From: CALHVX01 sp039198065 | Lineage (GTDB): Bacteria; Pseudomonadota; Gammaproteobacteria; Pseudomonadales; Azotimanducaceae | Assembly: GCA_039198065.1 (NCBI GenBank) | Contig: JBCCTU010000009.1 | Span: 111,733 to 175,732 of the forward strand | Reading direction: 5' to 3' | DNA length: 64,000 nt | Shown here: one piece after another, positions 1 through 7,979 of the stretch | Numbering within the stretch: position 1 is the first letter of the stretch | Layout: each line of letters begins with the position of its first letter | The notes under the pieces: model-generated | What the model was told of the DNA's origin: nothing | Seen by the model: only the letters and a program-made list of their open reading frames with translations | The model's database searches: none | Translations under genes and position numbers: made by a program

Positions 1-279
1 AGTGCCGAAGAGGCACTCGACTGGGGACTCGTGAACGAAATCGTTGAGCCCGAAATCCTGTTGGATCACGCCATGACTCTGGGCCGGAAACTGGCTGCGG
101 GACCCACCCGTGCTTACGGTGCGGTGAAGACCTTGCTCAACGAGACCTTCGAGCACGGGCTCGAAGCTCAAATGGAACTCGAAACCCGCGCGATCGCTGA
201 CTTGGTCCGGTCCGCGGATGGCCAGGAGGGTATTCAGGCCTTTTTGAACAAGCGATCGCCGACGTTCACGGGTCGTTGA
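1..279 (+). CDS. Enoyl-CoA hydratase/isomerase family protein, C-terminal part
   Basis: The reading frame is open from base 1 and starts before the window, so only about 92 C-terminal residues are visible. They read SAEEALDWGLVNEIV, then an Arg/Ala-rich helix and LAAGPTRAYGAVKTLLNE, then a tail ending in FLNKRSPTF. This is the usual C-terminal helical trimerisation region of crotonase-fold enzymes, including the GLVNEIV and '(E)GIQAFLNKR.P.F' signatures. Crotonases hydrate or isomerise enoyl-CoA thioesters in the cytoplasm; the catalytic glutamates lie outside the window, so the exact reaction cannot be assigned. About 100 AT-rich bases separate it from the next gene. Confidence 0.85.
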   Translation, partial: SAEEALDWGLVNEIVEPEILLDHAMTLGRKLAAGPTRAYGAVKTLLNETFEHGLEAQMELETRAIADLVRSADGQEGIQAFLNKRSPTFTGR

Positions 280-362
280 GCCCCAGGCCGGTTCGACAGA
301 AATGACGGGAGATGTATAAAACTAAAAATGACTTACGTTTTTTTGAGCTAGCAGGCTAAATT

Positions 363-382
363 TACACCGAGTAATTGGTGTA
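363..382. promoter_or_regulatory. Short inverted repeat upstream of the cysD reading frame
   Basis: TACACC at 363-368 pairs with GGTGTA at 377-382 across an 8-base spacer. It follows an AT-rich stretch (about 315-360) that contains a run of seven T. This spacer between the enoyl-CoA hydratase and cysD is the natural place for the cys operon promoter or operator. The earliest possible start codons of the cysD frame (TTG 375, GTG 378) fall inside the right arm, which argues against them as the real start. The function is inferred from position only. Confidence 0.25.
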
Positions 383-419
383 TAACATCTCGCGACAATT
401 GACGGCCGCTGGAGCGCGA

Positions 420-1913
420 GTGAATTTACCAAGCGATTTTTTTGTTAATCGTCTGGACGCCGCTGGGAACCCAATCGCTTGGGACACCAAGAGCGTCCAT
501 GATGAACTTGTGGCCATAAAAGACGTCTCCAAGCGGTCACTACGAACGACGGAGCGCCTGCTCGAGCAGTCTCGCTTGTTTCCCCCGGCGGTTGAAGCTG
601 ATGAATTGGTCGATGAGTTCGGTGTTGCGGGCCGAACAGACGTCGCCAAACGGTCCGCCACAAAGGCCCGGAGCAGGCGCCAGCTGGTGCTTACGGTGCA
701 GCGCCACAGCAGCGATTCGGGCGGCGATCTCCTCGTTGCCCATGACGCTCGGGGTGCGCGCCGTTGGCTCTTTCTTTCCACGCAGCTCGACTCGGTGCAA
801 AGCTGGACAGCCTTCCTGGGCGCGCTTGTGGGTGGCAGGTCTGCACTCCTCATCCCGCATGGGAGCCTGGTTGCGGATTTCAAGCGCCTGACAATGGAGC
901 TTAAAGACCACGATCTCAAATTAGAGAACGGCGCGATCGTGCGTCTCGCAAGCTTCGTCTACTCCGAGCGCACGGCATCTTCGCGCGTTGTTGCTCGCGC
1001 CGAGACCGCTGGGGGACCTATGACCCATCTGGATCGGCTCGAGGCGGAGAGCATGTTCATCATCCGGGAGGTGATGGCGTCCGCGAGCAATCCGGTGTTT
1101 CTTTATTCGGTGGGTAAGGACAGTTCGGTGATGCTGCATCTCGCCCGCAAGGCGTTCGCGCCAAGCTCGCCCCCGTTTCCCCTCATGCATGTAGATACCC
1201 AGTGGGAGTTCCAGGCGGTCTATGACTTTCGCGATGCGATGGCCCGGGATAGCGGTATGGAACTAATCGTCCACATCAACCCCGAGGGCATCGAAAAGAA
1301 CATTAATCCCTTTGACCATGGCAGTGCCTTACATACAGATGTGATGAAAACTCAGGCACTGAAGCAAGCCTTAGATCAGCACGGCTTTGATGTGGCGTTC
1401 GGTGGAGCGCGGCGTGATGAGGAGAAGAGTCGTGCGAAAGAACGGGTGTTTTCGTTCCGAACCGATACCCACCGGTGGGATCCCAAGAACCAACGCCCAG
1501 AGCTGTGGAATCTCTACAACGCTGCAAAGAAGAAGGGTGAGGGTATACGGGTTTTTCCCTTAAGCAATTGGACTGAGCTGGATATCTGGCAATACATCTA
1601 CCGCGAGCAGATCCCGATCGTGCCGCTCTACTTTGCTGCTCAACGTCCCGTTGTCCGTCGCGACGATCTCATAATCATGGTTGACGACGATCGAATGCAG
1701 CTCTATCCGCAGGAGGAAATCTCGCTGGAGTCCATTCGGTTCCGATCCCTTGGCTGTTACCCCCTGACCGGTGCCGTACCGTCGACCGCCGCCGACCTGC
1801 CTTCGATCCTGTTGGAGCTGTTGGACAGCCGCGTGAGTGAGCGCCAGGGTCGGGCGATTGACCGCGATGAAGGCGCGTCCATGGAAATGAAAAAACAAGA
1901 GGGGTATTTCTAG
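420..1913 (+). CDS. cysD: Sulfate adenylyltransferase small subunit CysD with unrecognised N-terminal extension
   Basis: CysD is the ATP-sulfurylase catalytic subunit: with CysN it makes APS from sulfate and ATP. Residues encoded from ATG 1020 are a full-length CysD of 297 aa. Visible are the PP-loop-type motif YSVGKDSSVMLHLARK, the HVDTQWEF segment, FGGARRDEEKSRAKER, FPLSNWTELDIWQYI and the C-terminal SMEMKKQEGYF. The frame stays open another 200 codons upstream with ordinary codon use. I took GTG 420 as start because GGAG lies five bases before it; TTG 375 is also possible, and ATG 1020 (preceded by GGGGGA at short spacing) would give a normal CysD. The extension carries no motif I know. 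The stop codon TAG shares its G with the GTG start of cysNC, so the two are coupled. Confidence 0.85.
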   Translation: MNLPSDFFVNRLDAAGNPIAWDTKSVHDELVAIKDVSKRSLRTTERLLEQSRLFPPAVEADELVDEFGVAGRTDVAKRSATKARSRRQLVLTVQRHSSDSGGDLLVAHDARGARRWLFLSTQLDSVQSWTAFLGALVGGRSALLIPHGSLVADFKRLTMELKDHDLKLENGAIVRLASFVYSERTASSRVVARAETAGGPMTHLDRLEAESMFIIREVMASASNPVFLYSVGKDSSVMLHLARKAFAPSSPPFPLMHVDTQWEFQAVYDFRDAMARDSGMELIVHINPEGIEKNINPFDHGSALHTDVMKTQALKQALDQHGFDVAFGGARRDEEKSRAKERVFSFRTDTHRWDPKNQRPELWNLYNAAKKKGEGIRVFPLSNWTELDIWQYIYREQIPIVPLYFAAQRPVVRRDDLIIMVDDDRMQLYPQEEISLESIRFRSLGCYPLTGAVPSTAADLPSILLELLDSRVSERQGRAIDRDEGASMEMKKQEGYF

Positions 1914-3823
1914 TGGCTGCAATTCTCAATTCTGACCCAGCCACTCAACGTATTGAGCGGTATCTGGATCGCCAGTCTGGCCTGGACCTGCTGCGCTTCA
2001 TCACCTGCGGCAGCGTTGACGACGGTAAGTCGACGCTGATTGGGCGCATGCTGTACGAAGCCCAACTGATCTTCGAGGATCAGGTAGCGACGCTGCGTGC
2101 CGATTCCAAACGCCAGGGTACGCAGGGTGGAGAGATTGATTTCGCGCTGCTGGTCGACGGTCTTGCGGCGGAACGGGAGCAGGGCATCACCATCGATGTC
2201 GCCTACCGTTTTTTCAGCACTGAACGGCGAAAGTTCATCGTCGCCGACACCCCGGGACACGAGCAATACACGCGCAACATGGTTACCGGCGCGTCCACCG
2301 CCGATGCCGCAGTGATTCTCGTCGATGCGAGCCAGGGTGTGTTGACGCAGACACGTCGGCATTCCTTCATCGTTTCGCTGTTGGGAATTCGGCATATCGT
2401 CCTGGCTGTCAACAAGATGGATCTGATTGATTACGACGAAGCGCGTTTTCAGGCCATCGTTGAGGACTATCGGGCGTTTGCTGCCTCGCTTTCCCTCGAA
2501 CACATCACGGCGATTCCGCTGTCGGCCCTCAAGGGTGACAACGTTGTCGAGCGCTCCCAGGAAACACCCTGGTACAGCGGTCCAACGTTGATGGGCTACC
2601 TAGAATCCGTTGAGGTGCGCAGCGCGCAAATCAACCATGGTTTCCGCTTTCCCGTGCAGTGGGTTAACCGACCCAACGCCGAGTTTCGCGGCTACTCCGG
2701 GACCGTTGTGGCTGGCTGCGTGAAGCCGGGAGATGCCGTTCGGGTACTGCCCTCGGGTGCCGAGGCCTCAATCGCCGAGGTTTTTCTTGGCGAAGCACGG
2801 CTTGAAGATGCAGTTGCTGACCAGGCGGTCACGCTGACGCTCGATCGGGAGGTCGACGTGAGTCGTGGTGATGTCATCGTGGCTGCTGCTGATCCTTGCG
2901 AAGTGTCCGATCAGTTTGATGCGTCCATTGTTTGGATGGGGGAAGAGCCAGGATTTGTTGGCCGCTCCTATTGGATTCAAGTCGGTACGCTTAAGACCAA
3001 CGCACGCATTACAGATATTAAGTACAGCTACAACGTCAACACCATGGAGCAGTTGAGCTCGAGTGAACTCAGCTTGAATGACATTGCTCGGGTTACGCTG
3101 ACGGTGGATCAGCCCTTGCCGTTCGAAAGCTACCGCGACTGCCGGGCTATGGGCGCCTTTGTTTTCGTCGATCGCTTCTCCAACGCCACCGCTGGTGCGG
3201 GCATGCTTAACTTTGCCCTGCGGCGCGCGACCAACGTTCATCGGCAGGCGTTGACCATCGATCGCGAGGCGCGCGCGCGAATGAAAGGGCACCGGGGCAA
3301 AGTCATCTGGTTTACGGGTCTGAGCGGCAGCGGTAAGTCGACGATTACCAATGCGGTGGAGCAAGAGCTCTATCGACGTGGCTATCACAGCTACATCCTG
3401 GACGGCGACAACGTCCGCCATGGGCTCAACGAAGACCTTGGCTTTACCGATGCCGATCGAGTCGAGAACATCCGTCGTATCGCTCAGGTGGCGCGACTGA
3501 TGGTCGATGCTGGGCTTGTTGTGTTGACGGCGTTTATCTCGCCATTCCGCTCGGAACGGGACATGGCTCGATCACTGTTCGACGATGGCGAATTCGTCGA
3601 GGTGTACCTCGATGTGCCGCTTGCGGAAGCGGAGCGTCGCGACCCGAAAGGACTCTACGCCAAGGCCCGTCGCGGGGAATTGCCCAACTTCACTGGGATC
3701 GACAGTGCTTACGAGACACCGGAAACAGCCGAACTGCGCTTGCCAACGGCTGAGCTCGGCCTTGACGAGTGCGTTCGGCGCGTACTCGAGGAGAGCTTCC
3801 CGGATACAGCGCGTGGCGAGTGA
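1913..3823 (+). CDS. cysNC: Bifunctional CysN/CysC: sulfate adenylyltransferase GTPase subunit fused to APS kinase
   Basis: This 636-residue protein joins two steps of sulfate activation. The N-terminal part is the CysN GTPase that drives APS synthesis by CysD: P-loop GSVDDGKST near residues 33-41, DTPGHEQYTRNM, and NKMD, followed by EF-Tu-like beta-barrel domains. The C-terminal part from about residue 455 is APS kinase, which makes PAPS: P-loop GLSGSGKST near 467, LDGDNVRHGLNEDLGF, and ISPFRSERD. The GTG start overlaps the cysD stop codon. A CysN-CysC fusion of this size is common in proteobacteria. PAPS is used for assimilation to sulfite or for sulfation; no cysH or cysIJ gene is in the window. 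Confidence 0.95.
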   Translation: MAAILNSDPATQRIERYLDRQSGLDLLRFITCGSVDDGKSTLIGRMLYEAQLIFEDQVATLRADSKRQGTQGGEIDFALLVDGLAAEREQGITIDVAYRFFSTERRKFIVADTPGHEQYTRNMVTGASTADAAVILVDASQGVLTQTRRHSFIVSLLGIRHIVLAVNKMDLIDYDEARFQAIVEDYRAFAASLSLEHITAIPLSALKGDNVVERSQETPWYSGPTLMGYLESVEVRSAQINHGFRFPVQWVNRPNAEFRGYSGTVVAGCVKPGDAVRVLPSGAEASIAEVFLGEARLEDAVADQAVTLTLDREVDVSRGDVIVAAADPCEVSDQFDASIVWMGEEPGFVGRSYWIQVGTLKTNARITDIKYSYNVNTMEQLSSSELSLNDIARVTLTVDQPLPFESYRDCRAMGAFVFVDRFSNATAGAGMLNFALRRATNVHRQALTIDREARARMKGHRGKVIWFTGLSGSGKSTITNAVEQELYRRGYHSYILDGDNVRHGLNEDLGFTDADRVENIRRIAQVARLMVDAGLVVLTAFISPFRSERDMARSLFDDGEFVEVYLDVPLAEAERRDPKGLYAKARRGELPNFTGIDSAYETPETAELRLPTAELGLDECVRRVLEESFPDTARGE

Positions 3824-3832
3824 CCTCAGGCG

Positions 3833-3982
3833 TTAGTTCGCTGCATCGTCGACATAAATGGGCTCGCCGCTGACAGAGGTCGCGATCACGCGAGCAGTGG
3901 TGGCCCGCTTCGAGTGCTCTTTATCGATGCGCGGGTTGAACGCTAAGACGTCGGCTATTCGGTGCTGAATGACGGTCGCACG
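3833..3982 (-). other. Open coding-like stretch without a start codon
   Basis: The spacer between cysNC and the next minus-strand gene is not empty. On the minus strand a frame runs about 49 codons to a TAA at 3833-3835. It reads like protein (it includes IADVLAFNPRIDKEHS and ARVIATSVSGEPIYVDD), but an in-frame TGA at 3983-3985 blocks it upstream and no ATG, GTG or TTG begins it. It may be the last piece of a decayed gene, or a chance frame. I do not recognise a family. Confidence 0.2.
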
Positions 3983-4001
3983 TCAGCGCCGGCGCCGAGC
4001 G

Positions 4002-5045
4002 TCACGACAGCGGCTCAGCCACGCGAATCATTCGTTTGCCGCGGTTTTCGCCCGCTAACAGCCCAATCAGACCTTCCGGTGCCCGTTCCAGCCCGTCGAG
4101 GACGTCTTCGACAACCTGTAACTGACCCAGTGATGCCCACTGGCTGAGATCGTTTTCAGCGTCGGCATCACGATCTGTGAAGTCGCTAACGATGAATCCT
4201 TCCATGCGAAGGCGCTTGGTGACCAACAAGCCGGGAACACCGAAAGGGCCCGGGGCAGGTTTGCCGTCGTACATGGAGACCGCACCACAACAGGCGATGC
4301 GTCCGCCCTGATTCATGGCGAAGAGCGCTGCTTGCAGGATGTCGCCGCCGGTGTTGTCGAAATAGACGTCTATGCCCCCAGGCGCAACGGTGCCGAGCTG
4401 TTTTCGCAAGGGTGCAGAGGTGTCCTTGTAGTTGAGACAGGCGTCGAACCCGAGGGTGTCCGTGACCCAACGACACTTGTCTGCTCCACCGGCGATGCCG
4501 ATGGTGCGCGCGCCCTTGATGCGGCCGATTTGACCGACGATCGAGCCGACGGACCCGGCTGCTGCGGAGACCAGCAGCGTTTCGCCCGCGTGGATGCCGC
4601 TGACGTTGAGCAAACCGTGGTAGGCGGTTTTCCCGGCAACGCCGAGGAGCGAAATCGCGTGGGTGACTGAGCCGGTTCCCGCTGGAATCGGCGCCAGGTG
4701 CGAAGCGGGGAGGACGGCGTAGTCCTGCCAGCCGAGGTCGCCCCAGACCAAATCGCCAGCCTGGTAGGCGTCGTCGAGGCTCTCGACGATTTGCCCCACG
4801 CCGCCGCTGGCCATGACCTGCCCAGACTCGATCGCCGAGCGATAGGTTGCTCCCTGCATCCAGGCGCGGTTGGCTGCATCCTGGGACAACACCAGGGTGC
4901 GCACCAAGACCTCCCCAGCACCGGGTTGGGGTATGGGCGCTTCGTCACTGCCGAAGTGGTCTTGAGTCAGCTTTTCGCTCGGCAGCTCACGGAGCAGGAT
5001 GCGGCGATTGCGAGTGGTGTTCTGTGTTGTGCCCGTTAACGTCAT
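4002..5045 (-). CDS. NADP-dependent MDR-family oxidoreductase (zinc-free, CurA/YncB-like)
   Basis: This 347-residue member of the medium-chain dehydrogenase/reductase superfamily reduces double bonds of enals or enones with NAD(P)H in the cytoplasm. The sequence has the N-terminal RNRRILLRELPSEKLTQDHF typical of the curcumin reductase / leukotriene B4 dehydrogenase group, an AAAGSVGSIVGQIGRIKG nucleotide-binding loop, FDNTGGDIL, and GRIACCGAVSMYDG. It lacks the zinc-binding cysteines of alcohol dehydrogenases. Start ATG 5045 was chosen because GGAGGGAG lies eight bases before it; the frame is open further upstream but without family similarity. It is divergent from the glutamine synthetase-like gene. 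The natural substrate cannot be inferred. Confidence 0.88.
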   Translation of the reverse strand: MTLTGTTQNTTRNRRILLRELPSEKLTQDHFGSDEAPIPQPGAGEVLVRTLVLSQDAANRAWMQGATYRSAIESGQVMASGGVGQIVESLDDAYQAGDLVWGDLGWQDYAVLPASHLAPIPAGTGSVTHAISLLGVAGKTAYHGLLNVSGIHAGETLLVSAAAGSVGSIVGQIGRIKGARTIGIAGGADKCRWVTDTLGFDACLNYKDTSAPLRKQLGTVAPGGIDVYFDNTGGDILQAALFAMNQGGRIACCGAVSMYDGKPAPGPFGVPGLLVTKRLRMEGFIVSDFTDRDADAENDLSQWASLGQLQVVEDVLDGLERAPEGLIGLLAGENRGKRMIRVAEPLS

Positions 5046-5196
5046 TCCGTGTGTCTCCCTCCATACCAGGGCGCAGTGTAGCGCGGCCAGTAACGCACGC
5101 CAGGGAGCGGCCACAGACGCCGTTGCTCGACGTCGGTACACTCGACGCAGGCTAGGTGCAGCCGGCGCTAGTCCTTTTGTGCAGGCGGGACGACCC

Positions 5197-6525
5197 ATGG
5201 ACATCCAGGCGTATCTCAAGCAGGAACAGGTGGCGGAAGTCGAGTGCGTTATCCCCGATATGAACGGCAACGCCCGGGGTAAGTTTCTACCGGCGGCGAA
5301 GTTTGGTCGGGAGCTCAAGATGCCCGAGAGCATCCTTGTGCAGACCATCATTGGTGAGTGGCCGGATGAGTACGACGACCTGGTTGACCCCGGTGATCTG
5401 GACATGCGCTTGAAGCCGGACCCGATGACGATTCGTGCCATTCCCTGGAATTCAGAGCCGACCGTCGTGATCGTGCACGATTGCTATACCAAAGCGGGGG
5501 AGCCGCACCCCCTGGCATCGCGTAACGTACTGCGCCGTGTGCTCGATGCGTACCAGCAAGACGGATTGCTACCCGTGGTGGCACCGGAAATGGAGTTCTA
5601 CCTGATTAGCCGCGAGAGCGAAGCCAAATACGAGCTTGTTCCGCCCCGCGGGCGTTCCGGGCGTCCGGAACACGCAAGGCAGTCCTACAGCATCGACGCC
5701 GTCAACGAGTTCGATGATTTTATCGAGGCGATGTATGGCTATGCGGACGCCCAGAAACTGGATCTCGACACGCTCATTCACGAAGAGGGGATGGCGCAGT
5801 TCGAAGTCAATTTTCTCCATGGCGACGCGCTGGACCTTGCGGATCAGATTTTCATCTTCAAACGCACCGCCCGCGAAGCCGCGCTGCGAAACGATATGTT
5901 TGCGACCTTTATGGCGAAGCCCCTGCAGCATGAACCGGGCAGTGCGATGCACATTCATCAAAGCCTGCTCGACGCCGTGTCCCGGGAAAACGTCTTTGTC
6001 GATGCCGCAGGCCAGCGCTCGCCGCGCTTCGATCACTACCTGGGCGGTTTGCAACGCTACTTACCCGCGGTGATGGCGCTGTTGGCACCAAACGTGAACT
6101 CCTACCGTCGATTCAGTCCCGACGAGCTGGCCCCGATCAACTTCCATTGGGGCTTCGACAATCGCACGACGGCGATCCGCGTTCCGGACTCCGAGCCCGA
6201 GAACACGCGAGTGGAGAACCGCCTGCCGGGATCGGATGCCAATGGCTACCTGGTCATCGCCGCAACCTTGGCCTGTGGGCTGCTCGGTATGCGCAATGAG
6301 ATCGCGCCGACCGCGCCCTTCACCGGCAGTGCCTACGAAGATGAGTTCACGATGCCGAGAACGCTGGAAGAAGCGCTGCGCGGGTTGGATTCGGAACCTG
6401 AGCTCGCGGAGCTCATCGGTCCGCACTTTCTCCGCGCGTTTCGTGCGGTCAAGCTCGACGAGTACGAGAGCTTCAACCAGGTGATTTCAACCTGGGAGCG
6501 AGAGCATTTGCTGCTGAATGTTTAA
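5197..6525 (+). CDS. Glutamine synthetase family protein (PuuA/GlnA-like gamma-glutamyl ligase)
   Basis: This 442-residue protein has the layout of type-I-like glutamine synthetases used for gamma-glutamyl ligation: an N-terminal beta-grasp domain (IPDMNGNARGKFLPA), the first metal-ligand strand VVAPEMEFYL, the ATP/ammonium-site stretch GSAMHIHQSLLD, then RRFSPDELAPINFHWGFDNR and the arginine segment IRVPDSE. Length and the DMNG(N)ARGK start match gamma-glutamylputrescine synthetase-like proteins better than GlnA, and the C-terminal adenylylation loop of GlnA was not seen. The likely reaction is ATP-dependent joining of glutamate to an amine. No puuBCD or glnB gene is nearby, so the substrate is open. 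ATG 5197 is chosen by homology of the N-terminus. Confidence 0.85.
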   Translation: MDIQAYLKQEQVAEVECVIPDMNGNARGKFLPAAKFGRELKMPESILVQTIIGEWPDEYDDLVDPGDLDMRLKPDPMTIRAIPWNSEPTVVIVHDCYTKAGEPHPLASRNVLRRVLDAYQQDGLLPVVAPEMEFYLISRESEAKYELVPPRGRSGRPEHARQSYSIDAVNEFDDFIEAMYGYADAQKLDLDTLIHEEGMAQFEVNFLHGDALDLADQIFIFKRTAREAALRNDMFATFMAKPLQHEPGSAMHIHQSLLDAVSRENVFVDAAGQRSPRFDHYLGGLQRYLPAVMALLAPNVNSYRRFSPDELAPINFHWGFDNRTTAIRVPDSEPENTRVENRLPGSDANGYLVIAATLACGLLGMRNEIAPTAPFTGSAYEDEFTMPRTLEEALRGLDSEPELAELIGPHFLRAFRAVKLDEYESFNQVISTWEREHLLLNV

Positions 6526-6538
6526 GTGGTTGTTGATC

Positions 6539-7372
6539 TCACAGGCCGCTCTTGCCGGCTTCGCGCATCATCGGCTGGTATTCGCTGAACGGTGGTGTTG
6601 AGGTGCTCGCACCGGTCGTTGTGCCGGCGTCCGTGGTCAGGGTATGACCAGTGGTATAGCCCGACTCGTCACTTGCTAGCCACAGTGCCGCGTTAGCAAC
6701 GTCTTCTGCGCTGCCCGCGCGATCCTTGAGCGGTGAGCCCGCGGCGAGTGCGGCCTTCGTCGCGTCAAGGTTGGTGTGATCGCCGGTGACGACGTTCGCC
6801 ACCATTGCCGTTGCCATGCCCGCCGGTGCGATGGCGTTTGCGCGGACACCAAAGTGGCAGAGTTCTGCGGCGAGGTTCTTTGTGAGGCCCACGACGGCGT
6901 GTTTCGCAGCGCAGTACGCGTGCGGTCCAAGCCCACCGAGGACCCCAGCGGTGCTGGCGGTACTAATGATGCTACCGAAGCCTTGCGGTTTCATGATGCG
7001 CGCCGCGTGCTTAGCACCATAAAACACGCCATTCAGCAGCACGTCGAGCGTTGCCCGCCATTCGTCGCCGGGCATGCTGTCGATGGGTCCAACGGCACCA
7101 ACGATGCCGGCGTTGTTGAACATGATGTCGAGTTTGCCGAACTGGCTGACGGCGCGATCGGCGAGGGCAGCCACCTGGTCTTCTGAGGTTACGTTGCAGA
7201 GCTGAAACACGGCCGCGTCGCCGAGCGGTTGGGCAACGGCGAGCCCTGGCGCTTCCTGGATGTCCCCGAGAACCACCTGAGCGCCCTCGGCGACGAATCG
7301 TGCAGCCGTCGCGGCGCCAAAGCCGCTGCTCGCGCCGGTGATTACGGCGACTTTACCTTCCAAACGACCCAT
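6539..7372 (-). CDS. SDR-family NAD(P)-dependent oxidoreductase
   Basis: Classical short-chain dehydrogenase of 277 residues: TGASSGFG cofactor loop near residue 13, NNAG motif, Ser in the STAST segment, catalytic YCAAK, and a C-terminal TTDAGTTTGAS in place of the common VDGG. It likely oxidises or reduces a hydroxyl/keto group with NAD(H) in the cytoplasm. It converges on the glutamine synthetase-like gene (13 bases apart) and is followed upstream by an NTF2-like gene on the same strand. Such SDR plus NTF2-like pairs are frequent in lipid or xenobiotic breakdown clusters, but the substrate is not evident. Confidence 0.88.
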   Translation of the reverse strand: MGRLEGKVAVITGASSGFGAATAARFVAEGAQVVLGDIQEAPGLAVAQPLGDAAVFQLCNVTSEDQVAALADRAVSQFGKLDIMFNNAGIVGAVGPIDSMPGDEWRATLDVLLNGVFYGAKHAARIMKPQGFGSIISTASTAGVLGGLGPHAYCAAKHAVVGLTKNLAAELCHFGVRANAIAPAGMATAMVANVVTGDHTNLDATKAALAAGSPLKDRAGSAEDVANAALWLASDESGYTTGHTLTTDAGTTTGASTSTPPFSEYQPMMREAGKSGL

Positions 7373-7457
7373 GCGGTGAATCCCCCTCTGATTCAGATAG
7401 TTCTGCAGGTGCGACGTTAATGGAGTTCATGCCCGTAGTAGGTTTTGTTCACTGGGA

Positions 7458-7874
7458 TCAGAACTCTTCGACGTTCAGCACGGTGTAGTCGCGGCTGGCG
7501 AAGCGCCAGGAGCCCCCGTCGCGGGTGTAGCTGTCTTCATAGCGGCCGATGATCCGGCGCTTGCTACCGTCTTTGCCGATCAGCGTTTCCTGCTGAAACC
7601 AGGTGCCCGACGCGTTATCACCGGCGATTTCCAGAGGACCCGCGCTTGCGAAAAAGCCGACGAACTCGAACGCGCTCATGGCCTGCTTCCAAGCCACGAG
7701 TATGTTGTCTCGTCCCGTTATTTTCGGTGCGCCCGGCAACTGCCAGCTGGCATTCGGATGCCAGGTTGCTGCCCAGGCGTCAGCATCGAAGGACATCACG
7801 GCGGTGTTGTACCGTTCGATCAGCGCTCTCAGCTCGAGGTTATCGGCGCGATCGTGCTTATCGTCGAACTGCAT
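7458..7874 (-). CDS. NTF2-like / SnoaL-like domain protein
   Basis: A 138-residue single-domain protein with the cone-shaped alpha+beta NTF2-like fold signature: LRALIERYNTAVMSFDADAWAATWHPNASW near the N-terminus and a strand-rich second half with GRYEDSYTRDGGSWRFASRDY. Family members are small cytoplasmic enzymes or binding proteins; no catalytic role can be assigned here. It lies upstream of and on the same strand as the SDR gene (85 bases between them) and is divergent from frmA with a 105-base spacer that should carry both promoters. Confidence 0.8.
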   Translation of the reverse strand: MQFDDKHDRADNLELRALIERYNTAVMSFDADAWAATWHPNASWQLPGAPKITGRDNILVAWKQAMSAFEFVGFFASAGPLEIAGDNASGTWFQQETLIGKDGSKRRIIGRYEDSYTRDGGSWRFASRDYTVLNVEEF

Positions 7875-7979
7875 TCGCTTGTCTCCCCTGGCCCGTCGTA
7901 AGCGCGGCGTTAAGTGTACCCCGGATTCGATGCGGAGTTAGACTCGGGGCGAGCGACGAGCAGGGCGATAGAGGCGCGT

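Noticed and set aside
362..919. 185-codon minus-strand open frame opposite the cysD extension
   Set aside because: Its translation is Ser/Arg/Thr-rich with few hydrophobic cores, as expected for the antisense of a real gene in GC-rich DNA, and it has no ribosome site.
2768..3421. 217-codon minus-strand open frame inside cysNC
   Set aside because: Shadow of the CysN/CysC coding sequence, with no recognisable domain.
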